DNA from: a virus
Strand: one strand, 5' to 3'
IMG/VR virus record: IMGVR_UViG_3300042922_000661
Location: 31,174 to 95,173 of that record
DNA: 64,000 nucleotides
Positions 50,201-57,466 of the stretch are shown here, piece by piece (position 1 is the first letter of the stretch; each line of letters starts with the position of its first letter). The notes under the pieces are model-generated. The model did no database searches and had not been told where the DNA came from. It was given only the letters and a program-made list of their open reading frames with translations. The position numbers and the translations under genes were made by a program.

Positions 50201-51084
50201 CTATCATGCACCAGCTGCGTTAGTGCTTCGGTGTGCTTTCGCAGCACCCACACATCCACCACCGTTGCGGTACCGCTTTCGGCAAACGTGCCGGACGGCA
50301 TGCGGTGCGCGCCCAGGAACTCCGCCACGCGGGAAACGCGATCGCGCAGCTTTTTGTTGCCGCCGCCGCCGTCGGTCATGCCGTTGGGAACCACCAGCAC
50401 CACCAGCCCGCCATACTTCACCTTGTCGATGGTGCGCATCACAAAGTAATGGCCGACGTTGGTTTCATCACGGTAAGCAGGGTCGAGCTCCGCAAATCCG
50501 GTACGCGAGTCGCCAAACGGCACATTGCCAACGGCATGGTCATAGCTGTTATCCGGCACCGATGCCGCCAGCTTCTCGAACGCGCCCAGGCGAACATCAT
50601 CCTCCGGGTGCAGCAGCTTATTAATGCGCCCTGACGTGTCAGAGATCTCCGCTGACGTCATCATTGCGCCAGCTGGCTTAGTCTCCTGAAAAACGCCGGT
50701 ACCAGCGGACGGCTCCAGTACGTGACCACTGGTAATGCCGTAGTCGGAAAACAGATCCCAAATACCCTCTGCCATAAAAGGCGGCGTGTAATATTCGTAC
50801 TGACTGCCGCCGCTACCCTCTAGTCCGCCCTCACCGCTGTAACCCGCCAGTATCCGGCGCTGTTCGTCGGTCAGTTTGTTGCCGTCGAAACCCTGCGGCA
50901 GCGAATTAAGCAACTTGATCGCGTTATCGTTTGCACTACGGCGCTCACGCTGCAAGCTGACGCCTTCCCGCTTGGTTACGCCAAACGCCACGACGGTTCG
51001 CTGTTTGTGAAGGCGCATAACAAGCCTGATCAGCTCTTCAACCGATCCCGCCTCCTGTACCGCCCTGTTTCCTGGATTTTCCAC
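44215..51084 (-). CDS. darB: DarB, giant methyltransferase-helicase antirestriction protein
   Basis: 2289 residues (P1 DarB about 2255). Packaged in the head and injected with the DNA to protect it from type I restriction. N-terminal N6-adenine methyltransferase: EPSAGTG (124-130, AdoMet binding) and N-V-P-F-G-D (187-192, a variant of NPPF). SF2 helicase: Walker A FGTGLGKTT near residue 850, D-E-G-H near 1046, MLTATPLVNSP, and Q-R-N-G-R-G-A-R (motif VI) near 1518. Residues about 1580-1750 are coiled coil. A typical polyvalent protein. Confidence 0.93.
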   Translation of the reverse strand: MENPGNRAVQEAGSVEELIRLVMRLHKQRTVVAFGVTKREGVSLQRERRSANDNAIKLLNSLPQGFDGNKLTDEQRRILAGYSGEGGLEGSGGSQYEYYTPPFMAEGIWDLFSDYGITSGHVLEPSAGTGVFQETKPAGAMMTSAEISDTSGRINKLLHPEDDVRLGAFEKLAASVPDNSYDHAVGNVPFGDSRTGFAELDPAYRDETNVGHYFVMRTIDKVKYGGLVVLVVPNGMTDGGGGNKKLRDRVSRVAEFLGAHRMPSGTFAESGTATVVDVWVLRKHTEALTQLVHDSDEQSLEAASVLWPTFIRGKWFETEGRRFVHGETERSDFNNILVVKKDGQLTNAAMKAALSRRFDSRIDWDRLGTPAAVWQSPVEGDKRLMAGVWHTYDGTRFIKDATTASSGIDADRFGAATFGDLQTKTRTINGMLSLDSRALYAASVEYPQLFDDRTHAAIRFAMQQKPGHRWRVMRASIIGLRINDALNTQMLGGDASGIIADAARLVSEEVGQYGTPKGLKLVGLSDASAKGWLSFQANVSREGDLSALLNGTIDRSEAVAVDFASPEQVVSHLFSDVDLVPVALAAFRAAFTGQLPEDDEALLAHLASFPEIALDGNGNIMPMARATSGNVRGKVSRLAALIDDAPDGPVKANYVRQLETIKEKRNHTPIEDITVNLNARWLDRRLIKEFLIEQGFDDFKYTQDLENENGYLTAEDNYSGKDGVFSGYQVRSVTSKGGVTEFKRASFKDGYYNQLENYLNGVKPRGVNANVYLKRISELETHFNDWLRTHPDVESVVSDYNDAFNGYVPFEHSSASLQLQQISGKRIPLSYQNAEVRRLSEDGRGIMGFGTGLGKTTTALALEAYNYEVGRSKRTVYVVPKAVLQNWYHEAQGFYSAEAFQNILFVGLDEVRGEDGQIMQAQERDENNEPKLDKDGQPVMRNVVKESAAATVLERMNMIPVSNYRAVVMTKEQFGDIPMRPETIEENSSQAVFNQIENGRTDLMKSTHRAATSRNKLRDKAADTGTKKKSQIPYFEDMHFDSVIADEGHNYRNSHSAGREAGQLAYLPNPSVSKIARDMAVKSQYMMKKYNGRGVVMLTATPLVNSPIDAFNMLSHVVSLDEWKAMGILTPDDFVRVFGETESVTVQKISGELEDKQGLVGFKNLDGLRGIFHRWTTLKSAADVKDSVKIPGLDEKTVGVPMTRDQKELYEELRLRASRIGQKETVQDNGDGTMSIVQQEEDFIFSVIRDMDKVVIDPDLYRSAITFRFREEDLELAKQVAHALPGEAGGELLAADDEETAEDAETGLTDTSTSKVVKTTLKNRGGVVELVVSDTLEQQVLSAIAAAGISMQNVSHPVPPKYAALIENLKAGMPDGKQIIFMDEKSQHNKLRRIIASALGLKEQQIGVINATTVAKASGVKVKPVKKPVEPVEKADGSFKDGAWDKYYQELARYEDYQAALSDASLAGMEGIAADYNEGRTPIIICNKKAEVGINLHKGTADTHHLTLPWTPASIDQRNGRGARVGSERDTMRVHYYCGKGSFDEFRLETLQRKKNWINDVMKSDVSSIKNGDVESKEEQSLLLAANPEERRARVDAQLKAKRDAERQQAEREATAALDIYLKASVAAATPAEVLEENITRLSAAFDEINGDIDGLRETVTEAEAAYNLEVEKYGKRSADNWRGQDRRVARAELRDGLAKQKKLEQELNGARKALTRSKSAASTIKRSRGEVERAIKSGVLEVDPDVLRAPEQYMKLPDGQLVRIGACYEIWMSDDKQEKGVFQIRKFFPEKNTVEVELIHKPLRCYTGPNVGGFTEMPSALVGDRVDITTDQAKALQKAAKGIEPADLADTLSRADFYAAIHAGVLNVRTDGWLYRDNDGRLKLAYLSGVISASEERPAETWLYPDHSDEQMKRELYQYSVDNNIYAAQGFFKAMFGRNYDTALQAYGKQAGMEDVVKVFNKLVAEFEANDPAGRKVTGATDKEAHSAFLGAQSDRYYWSNSISVRQFRNGMEGFSNRKEYEGMFDQLRDAMADGKVQAIKTLTEQYAAAALQQFHQLEESDIQAGIATLLVKSKFDAFTGVDSAATVTESPAAVYLRAGVSLGALDESGISADTFTSSSTIKRLVSEVYAYLERIERGEYRDYATTWDDYKALMTGKLSAEEVKARREEASQRAAAAATTVRTEQAQKQSDGFQVMKNELELVASRKWKNRTFKIDFPAGGAYVLTDTSDKPVLKRKAVRDLIKEKYGAKFWNFEEDPVAGNEFTQAAWLIPSSHDLDALRNDIVNA

Positions 51085-51127
51085 TGTGTAACTTTTCCCC
51101 TGATTGCATAAAGCGAATAAGATTTAG

Positions 51128-51146
51128 TGGATTCTAAAGGTTTATT
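51128..51146 (+). promoter_or_regulatory. C1-type operator candidate between darB and portal
   Basis: GATTCTAAAGGTTTATTA, core TCTAA 51133-51137, in the 79-bp gap between divergent starts at 51084 and 51164; one site could govern both. Confidence 0.45.
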
Positions 51147-51163
51147 AAATAGGACGTGTAACT

Positions 51164-52861
51164 TTGGCTACTGAAAAAAAGGCGTTGTCCGTTTTAGGCG
51201 CATTGAGGCAGGCATTCAGGGGTGCAGCCGCTGACACTACCCAAAGCCTCGCCTGGACTAACGGGCAAAATGTTGTGGTGTCCCGCTCCGGGCTGGCGGC
51301 TATGGCGTATAACGAAGGAAAGGCGGGAGAAATGACAACCGCCGGCGACAGTCTTTACCTGGGCGCGGAGCTGCCGCTGGACCGCCTGCAGCGTTACGCC
51401 ATTCTTGAGGAAATGGCTAACAGCCCAACATGCTCTGCCGCACTGAATATCCACATTGGCCACGCACTCGCCCCGGACAAAAAAACAGGGCTGGCGTTCT
51501 CTATCGTGCCTGTTGATCCATCGGACAAAGAAGGCGCAGCGCGAGCTAAAGAGTTGCAGGATGATTTGGGGGCGATGATCAACCGGCACCTGCCGTCACT
51601 CGCAATGACCATGGCTATTTTCGGCGTCTCCTACGTGCGCCCCTATGCCCGCTCCGGGAAAGGGATCACCAGTCTGGAAAACAGCTATTACTCGCTGCCT
51701 TACTTTGTGCAGGAGTTTTACAAAGGTGATCAGCTGGTAGGCTTTGGCGGGGATTACGTGCTGTCTCCGGATACGCATACCCGAACCCTATCAACGCCGT
51801 GGTCCCTGGTTCCAATGAAAAACCCGTACTGGACGCCCACGCGCAACGTGATGCCGGTGACGTCCGGAAACCGTGGTTATTCACTGCTTACAGAGGAAGA
51901 AGATAAGGAAGTAACGGAAACGCAGAATTACGGTACCAGCTTTCTCGCGCACGCTTACGAGCCCTTCCTCAATCTGGTAGGCGCACTGAATGCGCTAAAG
52001 GCCACGCGCTACAACGCCGCAAAAATTGACCGCCTGATTGCCCTCACCACCAATTCACTCGATCCCGTGGTAGGTGCAAATTACACCCGCACCGTGTCGC
52101 AGACGCTTAAACGCCACGGCGAAGCACTCCAGAAAAAAGCGGTGAACGGCAACACCATGCCAACCGTGATGAACCATGTGATACCAGTGATGGGCGACGG
52201 CAAAAATGGTATTACGATCGATACGCAGTCGATACCCGCTGACATTACCGGCATTGAAGATGTGATGTTCCACCTGCGCCAGCTGTGCGCCGCGCTCGGT
52301 ATTGATTCCACTATGCTTGGCTGGGCTGACCAAATGGCTGGCGGACTGGGAGAAGGCGGCTGGATACAGACGGCCATACAAGCGGCACTCCGGGCGCAGT
52401 GGCTGCGCCAGGGCGCGCAGGAAATGATTTATCGCCTGATCGATATCCACCTGGCCTTCAAATACGGCAAGGTGTATCCCGTAAATGATCGGCCCTACGC
52501 AGTGCAATTTAACTCCATGAACACCGCGATTCAGGAAGAAGAAAGCCGTGAACTGGACGCACGAGCCAACTTTATTACCCTGATGGTGCAGGTTATGGAT
52601 GCGTTACAGGCAAACAATAAGCTGGCTGAAAACGAAACGTTCATGCGCTACCTATTCAGCGATCAGCTGAAGATGGACGGCGGCACGCTGGATAAGATGC
52701 TTGCGGAGTTTGAGAAGGGCAGAAAGAAGGCGGACGCACAGCAAAATGAAGGTGGTGGCGGTGAGATGATGAATGAATCTGCACCTGACGCCGCCGATCC
52801 GGCCAGCTGGACGCATGATGAATTAGTTGAATTTGCCCGTTATGTAACATTTCCGAATTGA
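51164..52861 (+). CDS. prt: Portal protein
   Basis: 565 residues. Forms the dodecameric DNA channel of the head vertex. Start is TTG at 51164, after AGGACGTGTAAC. Features of large-portal families: long N-terminal helical part, YAILEEMANSPTCSAALNIHIGHAL, then VMFHLRQLCAALGIDSTMLGWADQ, and a helical stem and crown ending in an acidic Q/E/G tail (DAQQNEGGGGE). Order darB-prt-pro is that of P1. Divergent from darB. Confidence 0.85.
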   Translation: MATEKKALSVLGALRQAFRGAAADTTQSLAWTNGQNVVVSRSGLAAMAYNEGKAGEMTTAGDSLYLGAELPLDRLQRYAILEEMANSPTCSAALNIHIGHALAPDKKTGLAFSIVPVDPSDKEGAARAKELQDDLGAMINRHLPSLAMTMAIFGVSYVRPYARSGKGITSLENSYYSLPYFVQEFYKGDQLVGFGGDYVLSPDTHTRTLSTPWSLVPMKNPYWTPTRNVMPVTSGNRGYSLLTEEEDKEVTETQNYGTSFLAHAYEPFLNLVGALNALKATRYNAAKIDRLIALTTNSLDPVVGANYTRTVSQTLKRHGEALQKKAVNGNTMPTVMNHVIPVMGDGKNGITIDTQSIPADITGIEDVMFHLRQLCAALGIDSTMLGWADQMAGGLGEGGWIQTAIQAALRAQWLRQGAQEMIYRLIDIHLAFKYGKVYPVNDRPYAVQFNSMNTAIQEEESRELDARANFITLMVQVMDALQANNKLAENETFMRYLFSDQLKMDGGTLDKMLAEFEKGRKKADAQQNEGGGGEMMNESAPDAADPASWTHDELVEFARYVTFPN

Positions 52862-52914
52862 ATATGCTACTCCACCAGATATCAACTGGTGGAGTTAAGT
52901 TAAAATTAAATTTT

Positions 52915-53772
52915 TCAAAATCGCCCGTTACAAACATCTGAATTTTCCGCAATTGCTTTATACATAGCTCTTAGCGTTGAATTTGGAGGCACTTCGTTAG
53001 CCATGCTTGAATAATACTCAATGACTTCATCAGCATCGCCACTTTTCAATAACGTCCGAATATTTAATACAATCGAGGTAACAAATTGTGCAGCATTAAG
53101 TTTATACTTACTTTCTAAGTCATAACTTGAAAAGTGGATAATTGCGCGTCTTTTTTCAACATCAAGCCATCTATCCGGAGGGCTTGGAAAGAAGTGGAAA
53201 TTTAAAATCCCGTATTTTGATGTAATCGTAGCTTCAATCCAGTCTGATTTATAAAACTTGAGATCATCACCATAAGGGTATAGTGGTAGATCAGATGCTG
53301 ATGTGAATACTGGGTCTGATTTTCCGGTATTACAATCCTTACAGGCAGGAACAAGATTCCATGGATAAACAGAAAGAATAGGATAGTGGGCTTTTGGCAG
53401 ATAGTGATCTAGAGTAGTTGCTTGATTTATCCCACATAATGGGCACAGCCCGTGAGAGGATGCACGTAATTTATCGTAGATTTTTCTTGCATCTCTTCTG
53501 CCTTTAACCATATACCTTGTATAAAGCAATTTAAAATCACCTTTAGTGGCATTACCGGCAACTTTATACTGATCTAAAGGCGAAGGACATGGATTAAATA
53601 AATGAAAATGCATTGGATTTTTGCGCTCGTTAAAAATAACCCATTCTCTGTTCACTATATGTGAAACACTCAATAATCTATTTTTGTATGGTAGATCTCT
53701 ATCACCTATTGATAAAATACAGGTAGAAAACGCATCAGCCCCACCTAATGCCGGGAAATTTACTCTTTTCAT
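52915..53772 (-). CDS. HNH endonuclease, PtuB-like component of a Septu-like system
   Basis: 285 residues. HNH core near residues 107-152: CPLC (C110, C113), LDHYLPK with D122-H123, N139 in YPWNLVPACKDCN and C144/C147, then K151. In Septu, PtuB is the DNA nuclease guided by the ATPase PtuA. It starts on the base next to the PtuA-like stop, so the pair is one operon. The pair is AT-rich, Chi-free and runs against portal and protease, marking an insertion. Confidence 0.8.
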   Translation of the reverse strand: MKRVNFPALGGADAFSTCILSIGDRDLPYKNRLLSVSHIVNREWVIFNERKNPMHFHLFNPCPSPLDQYKVAGNATKGDFKLLYTRYMVKGRRDARKIYDKLRASSHGLCPLCGINQATTLDHYLPKAHYPILSVYPWNLVPACKDCNTGKSDPVFTSASDLPLYPYGDDLKFYKSDWIEATITSKYGILNFHFFPSPPDRWLDVEKRRAIIHFSSYDLESKYKLNAAQFVTSIVLNIRTLLKSGDADEVIEYYSSMANEVPPNSTLRAMYKAIAENSDVCNGRF

Positions 53773-55314
53773 TTAGATATCCTTTTTATTCTTTTTATTA
53801 TCCCTTAAATTCACCATGCTCATTAAAACTGCTTTTCCTTCAAATCCTATCTGCCCCTTAAAAGCCTTGATTATTTGCTCAAAGGATAAACCATCACTGA
53901 CAAACTTCTTAAATAACTTATGGTATCCGGAGCTCTCCATTTCAAGCTTAAATACTTCTTTTGTTAGCATACCAACGTTTTCGGCAAACGTTTCAATGGA
54001 AGGCCTTGAATAATCAGTAAAATCGCCATACCGAGTTAGAACCCAGCAACAACTTTTAGGAACCTCTTGGACGACGACAGGAGAATGTGTCGCGATAATT
54101 GCCACCCCGTTACGCCTGATTAGCAGATTACTCATTATTCTAACTAGAGCAGACAGCAAGGGCGGGTGCAAATGACTTTCAGGTTCATCAAACAATACTA
54201 AAGTTTTTTCTTGGAGTTTTTCAATTAGCATTGTAATAGTAATGAATACAATCGCATGGCCCGAACTCATTGACCGTAAGATAGTCAAGCATTCGTTGAC
54301 CAACTCTTTTGCAGGCAAGTTTACAAGACCTGTAATGCTAAGTTCTTTAAAGTTTTCATCGGACTCTAAATCAGTTATTGCTTCTATCCACATATCTTTT
54401 TTGGAGTCGTCAGCAAAACATTCATAAATCGACACTGAGCATTTAACATAGAGAGCCTCCATAAAGTCATGATATGAGGGCCTTATGGTTTCACCTGACG
54501 GTTTAAGCCCAATATAGTAAAAGCAAGTTCCTTTTGTTGGGTCATTTTGTTCTTTCAACGGATTGAAAGGATCAAATGCGCTGAATGCTATCGAAACAAC
54601 CGTACTGAAATAATCGTTAGATATCCTTTTTTCATTGAAGACATCATCAAAATAGCCTCCTTTAGAAATATCGCCCTTCATTATTGAGTCTATCATTTCA
54701 TTTAACAAGGTGGTTTTCCCCAACCCATTTCTGCCGATAATTGCATGTATATTTGTTGGCGGAAAAGATTCAGGCTCGACACTAAAGTCCAAATATAAAT
54801 CAGAATATCTCTTGCCCAGGCGCAAGAAACGAAAGTTGAATTCAGTCAACGGGCTATGACCGCTTAATATCCTCTTGAAATGATTCATAATGGTATTTAT
54901 ATTAACGTGCCTTAATAAAGACTTTATGAAAACGGGTTCATCTTGTGCAATTGCCATTGCCTTTTCATTTACAACAACACAATTAAGACTCTGCAACACG
55001 GTATTAGCAAAATCCCTACCCAACGCATAAAGATTGCTATAAAAATCAGGACTTTCTGCAAGACTGAAGAATTTTTCATCAAGCCTAACTGTTTGAGTCT
55101 GCATCTTACTCAGCGTTGGAGTATTTTCGTCTTGTCCTACAAATCCTATTTTTATTTGGCCTATTTCATGTATATTTCGATTCTCATCCATGTAAACCAT
55201 ATTAAAAAGAGTACGATAAGAATAGTCATTCCATTTTGAAAAGTTAAGATATATTGTATCTTCACTTTTAGTCCAATCTGCCATCCTTGTATCGGAGATA
55301 ATAAATCTAGCCAA
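53773..55314 (-). CDS. AAA/ABC-type ATPase, PtuA-like component of a Septu-like system
   Basis: 513 residues. Walker A GRNGLGKTT (194-202), ABC-like signature SMSSGHA (348-354), Walker B LVLFDEPESHLHPP (372-385) and switch ATHSP (408-412), with a long lid between the Walker motifs. This SMC/OLD-like layout next to an HNH gene defines Septu (PtuAB). The N-terminal 180 residues are an extra beta-rich domain. No TOPRIM is visible, against an OLD nuclease. No reverse transcriptase is nearby, so not a retron-type Septu. Confidence 0.82.
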   Translation of the reverse strand: MARFIISDTRMADWTKSEDTIYLNFSKWNDYSYRTLFNMVYMDENRNIHEIGQIKIGFVGQDENTPTLSKMQTQTVRLDEKFFSLAESPDFYSNLYALGRDFANTVLQSLNCVVVNEKAMAIAQDEPVFIKSLLRHVNINTIMNHFKRILSGHSPLTEFNFRFLRLGKRYSDLYLDFSVEPESFPPTNIHAIIGRNGLGKTTLLNEMIDSIMKGDISKGGYFDDVFNEKRISNDYFSTVVSIAFSAFDPFNPLKEQNDPTKGTCFYYIGLKPSGETIRPSYHDFMEALYVKCSVSIYECFADDSKKDMWIEAITDLESDENFKELSITGLVNLPAKELVNECLTILRSMSSGHAIVFITITMLIEKLQEKTLVLFDEPESHLHPPLLSALVRIMSNLLIRRNGVAIIATHSPVVVQEVPKSCCWVLTRYGDFTDYSRPSIETFAENVGMLTKEVFKLEMESSGYHKLFKKFVSDGLSFEQIIKAFKGQIGFEGKAVLMSMVNLRDNKKNKKDI

Positions 55315-55439
55315 AGCAAACTCCTTTTATGTTAATTTTAAAACACTCATTAAATATATGTCTACCGTAAGAGCTTTTTATATATAAACTATGCGCTAGA
55401 TTTACGCACTCTTTTTAGAGCGAATTTAAGTAAGCAGTT

Positions 55440-55697
55440 TTATAAGTGTAAAACTATCCAATCACTGGCCCTTAGTTCTTCAATAGAGGGCATGAAAAAT
55501 GATAAACCGCCGCTTTCATCAATAATCAGAAGGTGTTCTTCTTCGATGTAAATGTGCCTAACTGTTTCACCCCACGTTTCTCTACGGCACATAACATTAT
55601 TTGAACCGCTAAGAAGTAACAATGCACGACTAAACTGCATAGTACTTTGTGGACTTGAAATAGAAAAATCATTACGAGTTAGGTCATTAATAACCAT
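55440..55697 (-). CDS. Stand-alone DUF2829/Tad2-like protein
   Basis: 85 residues from the ATG at 55697; a longer frame to 55835 would run into the folded GC-rich element. The layout fits DUF2829 of Tad2 size: MQFSRALLLLSGSNNVMCRRETWGE, a HIYIEEEHLLIIDESGG hairpin, then SIEELRASDWIVL. Tad2 binds the signalling molecule of Thoeris. Located beside the Septu-like operon, in the same direction. Confidence 0.65.
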   Translation of the reverse strand: MVINDLTRNDFSISSPQSTMQFSRALLLLSGSNNVMCRRETWGETVRHIYIEEEHLLIIDESGGLSFFMPSIEELRASDWIVLHL

Positions 55698-55727
55698 CTT
55701 AAAATAGCCCCTTGTACAGTAAAGAAG

Positions 55728-55913
55728 CGTCACTACTGGAGGTTCCAATCTCCGGGTGGTGACGTTGACAGGGTTGGAACTACCGGCGTACGAGGAAACC
55801 GGCCTACCCGAAGGTAGCCCCGCCAACGCCACCATTGAAACATCTGGTAAATTCCAGACGTGGTGGCGCCGGAGGCACTAAGTGCCTCCTCGTACGTTCG
55901 GGGTTCCAATCCC
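55728..55913. ncRNA. Folded GC-rich element, multibranch RNA or DNA structure
   Basis: A hairpin CGTCACTAC/GTGGTGACG (55728-55736, 55756-55764) is followed by a domain closed by 55771-55780 with 55903-55913. Inside are a 9-bp stem CGTACGAGG/CCTCGTACG (55787-55795, 55888-55896), CTACC-CGAA-GGTAG (55804-55817), CGCCACCA/TGGTGGCG (55827-55834, 55861-55868) enclosing TCTGG...CCAGA, and GGAGGCAC-TAA-GTGCCTCC (55871-55889). GGTTCCAATCYCC occurs at 55741 and 55902. It lies in otherwise AT-rich DNA. Confidence 0.7.
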
Positions 55914-56125
55914 GGCCACTGTTTATGCAGCGGCGCGCACACTATATCCCCGACGCGGATAAATTCAATATTTCTAATATGAAATTATCCACTGGACATT
56001 AGTTCCAGCCAAAAAAAAGAATCGCTACCCCCCTAAATTACAACGTGTCTACCATCCGTCCGCGCAGGCAACCGCCAGCGCTGCCGCCGCTTTGCGGGGT
56101 ATCACACAGCGATTACGAGGAAGAC

Positions 56126-57130
56126 ATGAAAGCACTCCGCACAGTAACGGATCGTTTTTCACTCATTGATAAGATTCGCCGCTATACGCCGCAGAATGAT
56201 CGCAATTATCTACTGCGCTCTGTACGCGAAACGTTCAGAAGTCCTGAGACCCAGGAGCGTATTCAGCTGGGGGAAATGTTCGGCTATTACGGCCACGGAC
56301 GACGCGCAGCCTACTACGCCAAAACTGGTCGGCTTAACCTGCCAGAATTTGCAGTTGTCACGATTGACGGTAAGCCAGTAACGCTGGAAAACGTGCCGTC
56401 AAACCGTACGCTCGATGTAGAAGTTGATGATAACGGCATTGTTACCCACGTTCAGGAGATTCTGGATACCGAACCCGGCAACATTGTTGATGGCATGAAC
56501 CGCTCCCGTGCTGGTGGCTGGTCATGGGCGACAGGCGGCGATGATAATGCCATATCTAAAGTTACGAGCTTTCACGGCTTCGATTACGTGACCAATCCAA
56601 ACTATATCAGCCAGGATCACCCGGCTCTGTTACTGGAATCGGCCACTGAACGCGCCGACATGATGCACGCGGGCTTGCTGGAAAAGGGATATTCAGAGAA
56701 CCAGGCGGCTGACATTATCCAGCACTTTGAGTCGATGCGCAGCCAGTCGGCAATGCTGGAGTCTGGCGATTCTGCCGTACTGGAGTCGGCGCTTCACATT
56801 GAGCACGGCAAGCGTCTGGAGGTGGAGGAACGTCTGAGGAACGCGCAGCTGATGATCGAGAGTGCAGGCACCGTGGCAAAAGCCCGCCGCCGCATCATGA
56901 AAGACGCGCTGGCCAACATGCCGCTATTTTTAAGTAAATCCCAGCAGGCCGCATTGTGCCGGATGGATACGCCGGAAGACGCGCAGATCGTCGCTGCAAT
57001 GCTGGAATCCATTGGTTCAAACGTCACGGCAACACTGCCAATCGGCGTTGGCCACCAGCACACGTTGCCTCAGACACGGCCTGCCGTAGTCGATGACATT
57101 CCGCTTCTATGGATTAATCCAAAAAAATAA
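56126..57130 (+). CDS. pro: Prohead protease
   Basis: 334 residues from the ATG at 56126 (ACGAGGAAGAC before it); a GTG at 56045 without good ribosome-binding site would add 27 residues. Cleaves head proteins during maturation. Pattern of S80/U9-type proteases: catalytic H57 in LGEMFGYYGHGRR (usual GHP) and S133 in RAGGWSWA (usual GvSSR), after EILDTEPGNIVDG. The C-terminal half is helical, scaffold-like. Position after portal as in P1. Confidence 0.78.
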   Translation: MKALRTVTDRFSLIDKIRRYTPQNDRNYLLRSVRETFRSPETQERIQLGEMFGYYGHGRRAAYYAKTGRLNLPEFAVVTIDGKPVTLENVPSNRTLDVEVDDNGIVTHVQEILDTEPGNIVDGMNRSRAGGWSWATGGDDNAISKVTSFHGFDYVTNPNYISQDHPALLLESATERADMMHAGLLEKGYSENQAADIIQHFESMRSQSAMLESGDSAVLESALHIEHGKRLEVEERLRNAQLMIESAGTVAKARRRIMKDALANMPLFLSKSQQAALCRMDTPEDAQIVAAMLESIGSNVTATLPIGVGHQHTLPQTRPAVVDDIPLLWINPKK

Positions 57131-57146
57131 AGGGGCATGAAAGACC

Positions 57147-57167
57147 GTGCCCGAAAATTGGGCACGC
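57147..57167 (+). terminator. Terminator after the protease gene
   Basis: CGTGCCC-GAAAATT-GGGCACG followed by CTTT; weak T tract. Confidence 0.55.
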
Positions 57168-57190
57168 TTTAGAATAATCTAAAAATTAAG
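57168..57190. promoter_or_regulatory. Divergent pair of C1-type operator candidates
   Basis: TTAGA at 57169-57173 and TCTAA at 57178-57182 (TTAGAATAATCTAA), upstream of the RepL-like gene. Confidence 0.4.
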
Positions 57191-57466
57191 AAAAACCTGA
57201 GTATTGATCCGGAACGGGATCGCGTTTATCATCCGCGCTCTGACACAGTTTAGCGGCTGGATCAGAGAACGAAAAAAAATCGCCTGTTAGCGCAGACGAT
57301 TTTTTATCAACTTTGTGTGGTTATCGAGACCACACCGGCGTTGAGCCGAACAGCTTCTTTCACTGGAAGTTGCAACCCACTGTCAGTAACTGCAATACAA
57401 GATGTTTTTTAGCGGAACACCTTGTGGGACAGGAGTACAACAGTGTCTGTAGCAAGGAACTAAGAC
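57191..57466 (+). other. Leader of the RepL-like gene
   Basis: Holds a terminator-like hairpin (AATCGCCTG...CAGACGATT with T tract, about 57277-57308), a 7-bp hairpin GTGTGGT/ACCACAC (57314-57335) and a six-codon mini-ORF (GTG at 57442, MSVARN) with its own AGGAG, ending 7 bases before the gene's GTG. Suggests attenuation and translational coupling. Confidence 0.5.

Noticed and set aside
53773-55314. OLD-family nuclease (Gabija-like)
   Set aside because: No TOPRIM motif after the ATPase and no UvrD helicase partner; the HNH neighbour fits Septu better.
52915-55913. Retron with Septu-type effector
   Set aside because: A folded RNA-like element lies near ATPase and HNH genes, but there is no reverse transcriptase in any frame nearby.
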